Shown here one piece after another: positions 7,158 to 14,653 of a DNA stretch of 25,776 bases; positions within the stretch are counted from its first letter, which is position 1, and each line of letters starts with the position of its first letter. The stretch lies in NCBI GenBank assembly GCA_000432335.1, contig HF995343.1, positions 1-25,776 of the forward strand. Reading direction: 5' to 3'. This DNA comes from Firmicutes bacterium CAG:646 (GTDB taxonomy: Bacteria; Bacillota; Clostridia; Lachnospirales; Lachnospiraceae). A program made the position numbers and the translations under genes. A model generated the notes under the pieces. The model did not search any database. It was given only the letters and a program-made list of their open reading frames with translations, and had not been told where the DNA came from.

Positions 7158-8306
7158 ATGAAGAGAGTATTCTTTCAGAAAAAGAACTCCATACTCCTGA
7201 TGATCGTGATAGGAATGATCATGACAGCAATCCTCGCAGTCCTTCCCACGGGCTACGAGGATGCTTTGATTTATCAGGATATGGAGAGAGCAACGGCGGA
7301 GATTATCGATATAGACAATTCGGCGATCAAAAGTTCCGGTTTGATTCAGTCCGGGGAGCAGTCCTGTACACTGAAGATCCAAACGGGAAAATTTAAAGGT
7401 CAGGAAATGACGGGCGTGAATTTTCTCAGCGGTTCGCTGGAAAAAGATAAGATTTATAAAGTGGGAGACAGGGCGCTGGTGACGATCAGCCATGAGGGAG
7501 AAGAAGTAAAGTCCGTAGTGATGTCGGATCATTACCGTTTGGATAAAGAAATACTCCTGTTGGGGATTTTTGCTTTGCTTCTGATCGTTGTAGCGGGAAG
7601 AAATGGGGTACTCGCCATTTTTTCTTTTGTGATCACGGTGCTTACCATCTGGAAAATCCTTGTGCCGGCTTATCTTCGCGGGTATTCTCCCGTGTGGACA
7701 GGAATTTTGATCACGGTTTTTATTACGGTGATGATTATTTTCTTTGTCTATGGGTTTGACCGGAAGACAGTGACAGCCTCACTGGGATCTTTGCTGGGAA
7801 TTTTGACTACCTGTCTGCTGGGAATGCTTTTTACGGATCTATTCCATATTAACGGAGCAGTGATGCCGGATGCAGAATCGCTTTTATATAGTGGATTTCA
7901 GCATCTTGATCTGACGGCTATTTTCATGAGCAGTATTTTCATTGGAGCGTCCGGGGCTATGATGGATCTGTCGGTAGATATCACATCGGCGGTGCAGGAG
8001 GTGGTGGAGAAGAAGCCGGAGATCGGCTGGAGAGAAGCAGCCCGCTCTGGTATGAATGTGGGAAGGGCTGCCATGGGAACAATGACGACCACATTGCTTT
8101 TGGCGTATTCTGGTGGTTATATCACTTTACTGATGGTTTTTATGGCGCAGGGAACTCCTGCGGATCATATTCTGAACTATAAATATGTGGCTGCGGAGGT
8201 GCTGGATACCGTGGTGGGAAGCTTTGGACTGGTGACGGTGGCGCCTTTTACGGCTTTGGTGGCAGGAATCATGCTGACAAGAAGAAAATCTTTGACATAT
8301 TTATGA
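7158..8306 (+). CDS. YibE/F-like multi-pass membrane protein
   Basis: A 382-residue membrane protein. An N-terminal helix (SILLMIVIGMIMTAILAVL) is followed by an extracytoplasmic beta-rich domain up to about residue 125, then a series of hydrophobic helices beginning at EILLLGIFALLLIVVAG. The C-terminal half has the conserved FMSSIFIGASGAMMDLSVDI and AARSGMNVGRAAMGTMTTT segments typical of the YibE/F family (PF07907), often annotated as putative transporters of unknown substrate. The start follows AGGAGA and lies 20 bases after the alkaline phosphatase stop. Its pairing with a phosphatase may hint at phosphate or nucleotide scavenging, but that is inference. No terminator is seen after it. 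Confidence 0.85.
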   Translation: MKRVFFQKKNSILLMIVIGMIMTAILAVLPTGYEDALIYQDMERATAEIIDIDNSAIKSSGLIQSGEQSCTLKIQTGKFKGQEMTGVNFLSGSLEKDKIYKVGDRALVTISHEGEEVKSVVMSDHYRLDKEILLLGIFALLLIVVAGRNGVLAIFSFVITVLTIWKILVPAYLRGYSPVWTGILITVFITVMIIFFVYGFDRKTVTASLGSLLGILTTCLLGMLFTDLFHINGAVMPDAESLLYSGFQHLDLTAIFMSSIFIGASGAMMDLSVDITSAVQEVVEKKPEIGWREAARSGMNVGRAAMGTMTTTLLLAYSGGYITLLMVFMAQGTPADHILNYKYVAAEVLDTVVGSFGLVTVAPFTALVAGIMLTRRKSLTYL

Positions 8307-8321
8307 GAAGAGTGATAAAGT
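8292..8321 (+). promoter_or_regulatory. Candidate promoter for bcp-yaaA inside the end of the YibE/F-like gene
   Basis: A perfect TTGACA (8292-8297) lies in the last codons of the upstream gene, with an 18-nt spacer to TAAAGT (8316-8321), a weak -10. A short CGTAA/TTACG hairpin follows around 8338-8351. It would let the peroxide-defence genes be expressed independently of the phosphatase operon. Confidence 0.38.
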
Positions 8322-8399
8322 ATGCACATAAGCATATCGTAAGGTTTTACGGGTGCAACGTGTGTGTTGAATATGCATGGAAAATGGAGGATAAAAATT

Positions 8400-8855
8400 A
8401 TGTTAGAAGTAGGAACAAAAGCGCCAGTATTTACACTTCCGGATCAAAATGGCAAAATACATTCTCTGGAAGATTATAGAGGGCAAAAAGTGATTTTGTA
8501 TTTTTATCCCAAAGATAACACTCCAGGATGTACAAAGCAGGCCTGTGGATACAGTGAGAGATATCCACAGTTTATGGAGAAGGGCGTGGAGATTTTAGGG
8601 GTGAGCAAGGATACTGTGGCATCTCACAAACGGTTTGAGGAAAAACAGGGACTGACATTTACCCTGTTGTCTGATCCTGAACGGAAAGTGATTCAGGCTT
8701 ATGACGTATGGAAAGAGAAGAAGAACTATGGTAAAGTTTCCATGGGCGTAGTGAGAACCACGTATCTTATTGATGAAGAAGGAGTTATTATCCGGGCAAA
8801 TGACAAAGTGAAAGCCGCAGATGATCCTGAAAATATGTTAGGAGAAGTGGAATGA
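8400..8855 (+). CDS. bcp: Thioredoxin-dependent peroxiredoxin, BCP type
   Basis: Reduces hydrogen peroxide and organic hydroperoxides using thioredoxin. The 151-residue protein has the BCP core: FTLPDQNGKIHSLEDYRG, then YFYPKDNTPGCTKQAC with peroxidatic C44 and a second Cys at C49, the i/i+5 spacing of the 2-Cys BCP group. GVSKDTVASHKRF and the LLSDPERKVIQAYDVW segment follow. The frame is open from 8364, but the ATG at 8400 has GGAGG ahead of it and starts the protein where the family normally does. It overlaps yaaA by four bases (ATGA), so the two are translationally coupled. Confidence 0.95.
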   Translation: MLEVGTKAPVFTLPDQNGKIHSLEDYRGQKVILYFYPKDNTPGCTKQACGYSERYPQFMEKGVEILGVSKDTVASHKRFEEKQGLTFTLLSDPERKVIQAYDVWKEKKNYGKVSMGVVRTTYLIDEEGVIIRANDKVKAADDPENMLGEVE

Positions 8856-9595
8856 AAATCATATTGTCGCCAGCTAAGAAAATGAACGTGGATACGGATA
8901 CACTGGCAGCAAAAGGACTGCCGGTGTATCTGGAAGATACAAAAATATTATTAAAGTGGATGCAGGGACAGTCCTATGAAGAACTGAAAAAGCTATGGAA
9001 GTGTAATGACAAAATTGCGCATCAGAATATGGAAAGGATTCGAGAGATGGAGCTGGAGCAGGGGCTTACCCCGGCTCTTTTGTCGTATGAGGGAATTGCA
9101 TATCAGTATATGGCTCCGGCGGTGTTTGAAGATGGGCATATCGATTATGTGCAGGAGCATTTGCGGATTTTATCTGGATTTTACGGGGTATTGCGCCCAC
9201 TGGACGGGGTGACGCCGTACCGATTGGAAATGCAGGCAAAAGCAGATGTCCCGGGAAGCAAAGATCTGTATGAGTTCTGGGAAAGAAAAATTTACGAACA
9301 GGTGCGGGATGAGAGCGGAATTGTGATTAATCTCGCATCAAAAGAGTATTCCCGGTGTGTAGAGAAATATTTGCAAGAAGAAGATACATATATTACCTGC
9401 ATTTTTGGAGAAATATCCCAAGGGAAATTGGTGCAGAAAGGGACGTATGCCAAGATGGCGCGGGGAGAGATGGTGCGCTTTATGGCAGAGCGGCAGATTG
9501 AGAATCCGGAAGAAATGAAGGCGTTTGACCGATTAGGTTATCAGTTCCGGGAAGACATTTCCACGGATGATATCTATGTGTTTGAGAGAAAATAA
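8852..9595 (+). CDS. yaaA: Peroxide stress protein YaaA family
   Basis: A 247-residue member of the YaaA/UPF0246 family. In E. coli YaaA limits intracellular free iron during peroxide stress. Hallmarks are the N-terminal IILSPAKKM, the central LTPALLSYEGIAYQYM, the HLRILSGFYGVLRPLDGVTPYRLEM block and NLASKEYS, with a C-terminal GYQFRED. The length is normal. It shares ATGA with the upstream peroxiredoxin gene, so context and family both point to oxidative-stress defence in an oxygen-sensitive organism. No clear terminator follows in 9596-9660. Confidence 0.93.
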   Translation: MKIILSPAKKMNVDTDTLAAKGLPVYLEDTKILLKWMQGQSYEELKKLWKCNDKIAHQNMERIREMELEQGLTPALLSYEGIAYQYMAPAVFEDGHIDYVQEHLRILSGFYGVLRPLDGVTPYRLEMQAKADVPGSKDLYEFWERKIYEQVRDESGIVINLASKEYSRCVEKYLQEEDTYITCIFGEISQGKLVQKGTYAKMARGEMVRFMAERQIENPEEMKAFDRLGYQFREDISTDDIYVFERK

Positions 9596-9674
9596 CTACA
9601 ATTTTCTCCATAATCCGACAGATTTTCCGTGGGAGTTGGTATATCTGACGAAAAAAACTTAAAAATTTCAATGG

Positions 9675-9721
9675 AAAGAAAAAAATATTCTATGTTTTCT
9701 TTGGTCGATAAGCGATATAGT
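9675..9721 (+). promoter_or_regulatory. Candidate regulated promoter of the mgl operon
   Basis: An AT-rich region holds a perfect 8-bp inverted repeat AAAGAAAA/TTTTCTTT (9675-9682 and 9695-9702) and a -10-like TATAGT at 9716-9721 with no good -35 box at 17 nt. A weak -35 suits activation by the AraC-type regulator encoded downstream. A small GGTAC/GTACC hairpin (9738-9753) lies in the presumed 5' UTR just before the AAGGAG ribosome binding site. Confidence 0.32.
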
Positions 9722-9774
9722 AACAACATCAACAAATGGTACGGCGAAGTACCGAACGGAAGGAGAAAATTATA

Positions 9775-11100
9775 ATGAAAAGAAAAATCGCTTTATTGAC
9801 ATTGGCAGCAGTTATGGGAATGTCTGTTGTTGCATGTGGTGGTTCCGACAAACCGGCAGATGAAGGAACAGACAAAGCAGCAGACAGCAAAACAGAGGCT
9901 CCGGCAGATGATACAGCAGAACCGGCAGCAGACGGAGAAGTGGCAAATAAAGATAAACCATTAGTATGGTTCAACCGTCAGCCATCCAACAGCTCCACAG
10001 GAGAGCTTGATACAGCAGCGCTGTCCTTCAACAAAGATACATATTATGTAGGATTTGATGCTAATCAGGGTGCTGAACTTCAGGGAACCATGATAAAAGA
10101 CTATATTACAGAAAATATTGAAGGTCTGGACCGTAACGGTGACGGCGTGATCGGATACGTTCTGGCAATCGGTGATATCGGACATAACGATTCTATCGCT
10201 CGTACAAGAGGTGTACGTAAAGCGCTGGGTACAGGCGTTGAGAAAGACGGCGGTATCAACAGCGAACCAGTAGGAACAAACACAGACGGATCTTCCAAAG
10301 CAGTTCAGGATGGAAGCATCGAAGCAGGCGGAAAAACTTACAAAGTTCGTGAGCTGGCTTCTCAGGAAATGAAAAATGCATCTGGCGCTACATGGGATGC
10401 GGCTACAGCAGGTAACGCAATCGGAACCTGGTCTTCTTCCTTCGGTGATGAGATCGACGTTGTAGTTTCCAATAACGATGGTATGGGAATGTCCATGTTC
10501 AACGCATGGTCCAAAGAAAATAAAGTTCCTACTTTCGGATACGATGCAAACAGCGATGCAGTTGCAGCGATCGCAGAAGGTTACGGCGGAACCATCAGCC
10601 AGCATGCAGACGTACAGGCTTACCTGACACTTCGTGTACTGCGTAACTCCCTGGACGGTGTTGATATTGATACTGGTATCGGTACGCCAGATGAGGCTGG
10701 AAACGTTCTGAGTGATCAGGAATATGTATACAATGAAGAACAGCGTTCTTACTACGCATTGAACGTAGCTGTAACAGCAGACAACTATCAGGACTTTACA
10801 GATTCCACCAAGACATTTGAACCTGTATCCAAACAGCTGGATGAAAGCAAATCACCTTCTAAGAAGGTATGGCTGAATATCTACAATGCTTCCGATAACT
10901 TCCTGAGTTCCACATATCAGCCTCTGCTGGAGAAATATGATGACCTGCTGAACCTGGAAGTTGAATACATCGGTGGTGATGGACAGACAGAGTCCAATAT
11001 CACAAACCGTCTTGGAAACCCGGATCAGTATGATGCTTACGCTATCAACATGGTGAAAACTGATAATGCAGCATCTTACACATCTTTGTTAACTCAGTAA
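9775..11100 (+). CDS. mglB: Galactose-type ABC transporter binding lipoprotein with circularly permuted MglB fold
   Basis: A 441-residue lipoprotein: signal peptide and lipobox (VVACGG, residues about 19-24), an acidic Ala/Asp/Glu-rich tether to about residue 58, then an MglB-like sugar-binding domain. It does not begin at the usual N-terminal strand. It begins at KPLVWFNRQPS (N67), equivalent to E. coli MglB VPVVFFNKEPS around N91. The order continues with the calcium loop DRNGDG (D119), GHNDSIAR (H137, D139, R143), ATWD (W207), SNND (N234) and FGYD (D257). E. coli N256 is replaced by Q276. The missing N-terminal piece is at the C-terminus: KKVWLNIYNASDNFLSS (D374, F376) through AYAINMVKTDNAASYTSLL, ending where the N-terminal segment begins. 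All other sugar contacts are kept. The ATG at 9775 has AGGAGA ahead. First gene of mglBAC. Binding of galactose or glucose is inferred from these residues. Confidence 0.92.
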   Translation: MKRKIALLTLAAVMGMSVVACGGSDKPADEGTDKAADSKTEAPADDTAEPAADGEVANKDKPLVWFNRQPSNSSTGELDTAALSFNKDTYYVGFDANQGAELQGTMIKDYITENIEGLDRNGDGVIGYVLAIGDIGHNDSIARTRGVRKALGTGVEKDGGINSEPVGTNTDGSSKAVQDGSIEAGGKTYKVRELASQEMKNASGATWDAATAGNAIGTWSSSFGDEIDVVVSNNDGMGMSMFNAWSKENKVPTFGYDANSDAVAAIAEGYGGTISQHADVQAYLTLRVLRNSLDGVDIDTGIGTPDEAGNVLSDQEYVYNEEQRSYYALNVAVTADNYQDFTDSTKTFEPVSKQLDESKSPSKKVWLNIYNASDNFLSSTYQPLLEKYDDLLNLEVEYIGGDGQTESNITNRLGNPDQYDAYAINMVKTDNAASYTSLLTQ

Positions 11101-11126
11101 TCCGGAGAAACTGAAAGAGAAGCAAT

Positions 11127-11160
11127 AGGTATTAGGGAGAAGAGATTCTCCCTAATACCT
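11127..11160 (+). repeat. Intercistronic hairpin between mglB and mglA
   Basis: AGGTATTAGGGAGA (11127-11140) and TCTCCCTAATACCT (11147-11160) are perfect inverted copies, a 14-bp stem with a 6-nt loop. No T-run follows, so it is probably not a full terminator. Its position after the binding-protein gene suggests mRNA stabilisation or partial termination that raises MglB over MglA/MglC. Confidence 0.85.
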
Positions 11161-11182
11161 TGTTGAGAAGGAGTAAAAAATT

Positions 11183-12691
11183 ATGGCAGATAAGAAAGAT
11201 GATATTGTCTTATCCATACGTGGTATGAGCAAATCTTTTGGCCGTAACCGGGTTCTGGATCATATTAATCTGGAACTGAAACGGGGAACGGTAATGGGAC
11301 TTATGGGCGAAAATGGAGCCGGTAAGTCTACCATGATGAAGTGTCTGTTCGGTACCTATCAGAAAGATGAGGGAAATATTTTCCTTGAAGGTAAGGAAAT
11401 TAATTTTTCCGGTCCGAAGGACGCTCTGGAAAATGGTATTGCGATGGTTCATCAGGAATTGAATCAGTGTTTGGAAAGAAACGTAGTGGATAACTTATTC
11501 CTTGGACGTTACCCGAAGAATTCTATGGGTGTTGTGGACGAGGGGCGTATGAAAAAGGAAGCTTCTGAGCTTTTCAGAAAACTGGGAATGACGGTAGACC
11601 TTACCCAGTCCATGCGCCATATGTCAGTATCTCAGAGACAGATGTGTGAGATTGCGAAAGCAATTTCTTACAATTCCAAAGTAATCGTTTTGGACGAGCC
11701 TACCTCCTCCCTGACGGTTCAGGAAGTTGACAAATTGTTTGAGATGATGAGAATGCTGAAAGAGCAGGGAATTTCCCTGATTTATATTTCTCATAAGATG
11801 GACGAGATCTTTGAGATCTGTGACGAAATCTCTGTACTCCGTGACGGTAATCTGGTTATGACTAAGAGCGCCAAGGATACGGATATGAATGAGCTGATCG
11901 CGGCGATGGTTGGACGTTCTCTGGAAAATCGTTTCCCGCCGGTAGATAATACGCCGGGCGAGGTGGTACTGTCTGTTCAGCATCTGTCCACCAAATACGA
12001 ACCTCATTTGCAGGATATCACTTTTGATGTGAGAAAGGGAGAGATCTTCGGATTATACGGTCTGGTAGGCGCGGGTCGTTCAGAGCTTCTGGAAACGATC
12101 TTCGGCGTTCGTACAAGAGCGGCAGGACGTGTCTATTTTAATCATAAGCTGATGAATTTTGGAAGCGCACGGGAAGCCATGGATCATGGATTTGCCATGA
12201 TTACTGAGGAGAGAAAAGCAAACGGTCTTTTCCTGAAAGGGGATCTGACATTTAATACAACGATTGCAAACCTTCCGCAGTACAAGTCGGGAATTGCTCT
12301 TTCTGACGCAAAGATGGTGAAAGCTACGGCAGATGAAATCAGGATCATGCATACAAAATGTATGGGACCGGATGATATGATCTCCAGTCTTTCCGGTGGT
12401 AACCAGCAGAAAGTTATTTTTGGAAAATGGCTGGAGCGCGATCCTCAGGTGTTTATGATGGATGAGCCTACCCGTGGTATTGACGTAGGCGCTAAATATG
12501 AGATTTATGAGTTGATCATCCAGATGGCAAAACAGGGAAAAACGATTATCGTAGTTTCCTCTGAGATGCCGGAGATTCTGGGTATCACTAACCGGATCGG
12601 TGTTATGTCCAATGGACATCTTTCCGGAATCGTAAATACAAAGGAAACAAATCAGGAAGAACTTTTAAGACTTAGTGCAAAATACTTATAA
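11183..12691 (+). CDS. mglA: Galactose/methyl-galactoside ABC importer ATP-binding protein
   Basis: A 502-residue tandem ABC ATPase of the ribose/galactose (CUT2) class, powering import through MglC on the cytoplasmic side. The first domain has Walker A GENGAGKST, a degenerate signature (MSVSQRQ), Walker B VIVLDEPTSSL and an H-loop region ISHKMDE. The second domain has the typical degenerate Walker A GLVGAGRSELLE, a good signature LSGGNQQK, and MDEPTRGIDVGAK with late VVSSEMPEIL. Both domains are complete and the length matches the family. GAAGGAG precedes the ATG. It lies 82 bases after mglB with the intercistronic hairpin between, and about 20 bases before mglC. CGT-rich codon use indicates strong expression. 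Confidence 0.96.
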   Translation: MADKKDDIVLSIRGMSKSFGRNRVLDHINLELKRGTVMGLMGENGAGKSTMMKCLFGTYQKDEGNIFLEGKEINFSGPKDALENGIAMVHQELNQCLERNVVDNLFLGRYPKNSMGVVDEGRMKKEASELFRKLGMTVDLTQSMRHMSVSQRQMCEIAKAISYNSKVIVLDEPTSSLTVQEVDKLFEMMRMLKEQGISLIYISHKMDEIFEICDEISVLRDGNLVMTKSAKDTDMNELIAAMVGRSLENRFPPVDNTPGEVVLSVQHLSTKYEPHLQDITFDVRKGEIFGLYGLVGAGRSELLETIFGVRTRAAGRVYFNHKLMNFGSAREAMDHGFAMITEERKANGLFLKGDLTFNTTIANLPQYKSGIALSDAKMVKATADEIRIMHTKCMGPDDMISSLSGGNQQKVIFGKWLERDPQVFMMDEPTRGIDVGAKYEIYELIIQMAKQGKTIIVVSSEMPEILGITNRIGVMSNGHLSGIVNTKETNQEELLRLSAKYL

Positions 12692-12711
12692 ATCGAGGGA
12701 GATTGATGGAT

Positions 12712-14361
12712 ATGGCTAATGGAAATATTCTTACAGCAGATCAGGAAATGAAGCTGCGTCAGCCAATCGAAGACCATGTGGGCAAGATTCAGGCAAAGAT
12801 CGACAGTCTCAGAGTAGATGGAACAGATAAAGTTGTATCTCTTCAGAATAGAATTGACGGAATCAAGAGAGACCGTACACTGACCAGTGAAGAGAAACAG
12901 GCGAAAATCGGAGAAATCCGCAAAGAACTGGAAAAGGCAAAAGCAGTAGAAACAAAAAATAAAGAAGAAGTTTCAAAACTGATCGCCGAGGCAGAAGGCT
13001 ATTTGAAAGAGCATTTTGACAAGGATTACTATCAGGCTGTTAAAACAAGCTGCGATCTGGAAAAAGTTGCTGCAAAAGAGAAATACAATAAAAAGGTAGA
13101 ACAGCTGAAAAAACAGCATCAGGAAATTATGTCCAAGCTTTCCGATCACCAGGAAATCAAGGACGAGAAATACGTTTACAAAAACAGATTGTTTGATGCG
13201 AAGATGGATCTGGAAAAAGATCTTCAGCAGATCAAAGACAGAAGACATGAAGCGTATAACTTCAAATTCCATCTGATTGACCTGCTCCGTATGTCAAAAT
13301 TTACATTTATGGAGTCCAGAGCACAGAAATGGGAAAACTACAAATATACATTCAACAGCAGATCTTTCCTTCTGCAGAACGGTCTGTATATTGCAATTAT
13401 CCTGATCTTTATTGCTCTGTGTATCATTACACCGATCGTAAAGAATTCACCGCTTCTGACTTATAACAACGTACTGAATATCCTGCAGCAGGCTTCTCCG
13501 AGAATGTTCCTTGCTCTGGGTGTTGCCGGATTGATCCTGCTTACCGGTACAGACCTTTCTATCGGTCGTATGGTTGGTATGGGTATGACTGCGGCAACAA
13601 TCATCATGCATCAGGGTATCAATACCGGTGGCGTGTTCGGACATATTTTTGACTTTACAGGAATGCCGGTAGGCGTAAGAGTTATTCTTGCTCTGGTTGT
13701 TTGTATCCTTTTGTGTACGTTCTTCACCGCGATTGCCGGATTCTTTACCGCTAAATTTAAGATGCATCCGTTTATTTCTACTATGGCAAACATGCTGGTA
13801 ATCTTTGGTATGGTTACTTACGCTACCAAGGGTGTATCTTTCGGTGCGATTGAATCTACCATTCCGAACATGATCATTCCTAAGATCAATGGTTTCCCAA
13901 CCATTATCCTCTGGGCAGTTGCAGCTATCGTTATCGTATGGTTTATCTGGAACAAAACCACATTCGGAAAGAACCTGTATGCGGTAGGCGGTAACCCGGA
14001 AGCAGCATCAGTTTCTGGTATTTCCGTATTTGCTGTAACAGTAGGCGCTTTCGTACTGGCAGGTATCCTCTATGGATTCGGTTCCTGGCTGGAATGTGCT
14101 CGTATGGTTGGTTCCGGTTCTGCCGCTTACGGACAGGGCTGGGAGATGGATGCCATCGCAGCCTGTGTAGTTGGTGGTGTATCCTTTACCGGTGGTATCG
14201 GTAAAATTTCCGGTGTTGTAGTTGGTGTTCTGATCTTTACAGCGCTGACATACTCCCTGACGATTTTGGGTATCGATACAAACCTGCAGTTCGTATTCGA
14301 AGGTATCATCATTCTTGTGGCAGTAACACTTGACTGTCTGAAATACGTTCAGAAGAAATAA
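12712..14361 (+). CDS. mglC: Galactose/methyl-galactoside ABC importer permease with long N-terminal coiled-coil extension
   Basis: A 549-residue permease of the CUT2 class. The C-terminal ~325 residues are MglC-like: a first helix at about 224-244 (LYIAIILIFIALCIITPIV), NVLNILQQASPRMFLALGVAG, LTGTDLSIGRMVG, FISTMANMLVIFG, YAVGGNPEAASVSGI and GGVSFTGGIGKISG. The first ~220 residues have no membrane segment and are rich in Lys, Glu and Gln with coiled-coil-like spacing (KIGEIRKELEKAKAVETKNK, KYNKKVEQLKKQHQEIMSKL). E. coli MglC, about 336 residues, lacks this. I chose the ATG at 12712, ten bases after GAGGGAG; in-frame TTG (12703) and ATG (12706) are alternatives. Third gene of mglBAC, followed by a strong terminator. 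The extension's role is unknown. Confidence 0.93.
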   Translation: MANGNILTADQEMKLRQPIEDHVGKIQAKIDSLRVDGTDKVVSLQNRIDGIKRDRTLTSEEKQAKIGEIRKELEKAKAVETKNKEEVSKLIAEAEGYLKEHFDKDYYQAVKTSCDLEKVAAKEKYNKKVEQLKKQHQEIMSKLSDHQEIKDEKYVYKNRLFDAKMDLEKDLQQIKDRRHEAYNFKFHLIDLLRMSKFTFMESRAQKWENYKYTFNSRSFLLQNGLYIAIILIFIALCIITPIVKNSPLLTYNNVLNILQQASPRMFLALGVAGLILLTGTDLSIGRMVGMGMTAATIIMHQGINTGGVFGHIFDFTGMPVGVRVILALVVCILLCTFFTAIAGFFTAKFKMHPFISTMANMLVIFGMVTYATKGVSFGAIESTIPNMIIPKINGFPTIILWAVAAIVIVWFIWNKTTFGKNLYAVGGNPEAASVSGISVFAVTVGAFVLAGILYGFGSWLECARMVGSGSAAYGQGWEMDAIAACVVGGVSFTGGIGKISGVVVGVLIFTALTYSLTILGIDTNLQFVFEGIIILVAVTLDCLKYVQKK

Positions 14362-14379
14362 AAAATAAAAATTTAAAAT

Positions 14380-14433
14380 GGGCTGTTGTGCTAAATATTC
14401 TGGGAAACAATAGAGCGCAGCAGCTCTTTTTTT
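14380..14433 (+). terminator. Rho-independent terminator of mglBAC
   Basis: GGGCTGTTGTGCT (14380-14392) pairs over 13 positions, with G-U pairs, to AGCGCAGCAGCTC (14414-14426). A 21-nt loop separates the arms and seven T follow. It lies 18 nt after the mglC stop. Confidence 0.85.
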
Positions 14434-14463
14434 ATGCCGGGCAGATTGGATTTGGTTTCTTTC

Positions 14464-14492
14464 TTGCATCATATTGATAAATCCTGTATAAT
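14464..14492 (+). promoter_or_regulatory. Candidate promoter of the URO-D-like / regulator operon
   Basis: TTGCAT (14464-14469), a 17-nt spacer and a perfect TATAAT (14487-14492). A start near 14499 gives a leader of about 155 nt that contains an inverted repeat TATAATT/AATTATA (14540-14546 and 14555-14561), a possible operator. No terminator lies between here and the gene at 14654. Confidence 0.55.
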
Positions 14493-14653
14493 CGGTAGAA
14501 TATAAATTTTGCTGGCAGGTGTTAATTTTACAGAAGAACTATAATTATTACAAAAATTATAAACTTTGTTAAATACATCCATAAGTGTTTCTGATATACT
14601 TGAAAATAAGCCGGAATGTTTCGGTATCAGATTTTCGTATTATGTGGAGGGTT

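Noticed and set aside
9775..11100. Permuted MglB explained by frameshift, gene truncation or fusion of two partial genes
   Set aside because: The frame is continuous, the 5' gap at 9596-9774 holds no MglB coding sequence, no motif is duplicated and the two pieces join without loss at one point.
14595..14600. Second promoter (TATACT) close to the URO-D-like gene
   Set aside because: No -35-like hexamer lies 16-18 bases upstream; the pair at 14464-14492 is much better.
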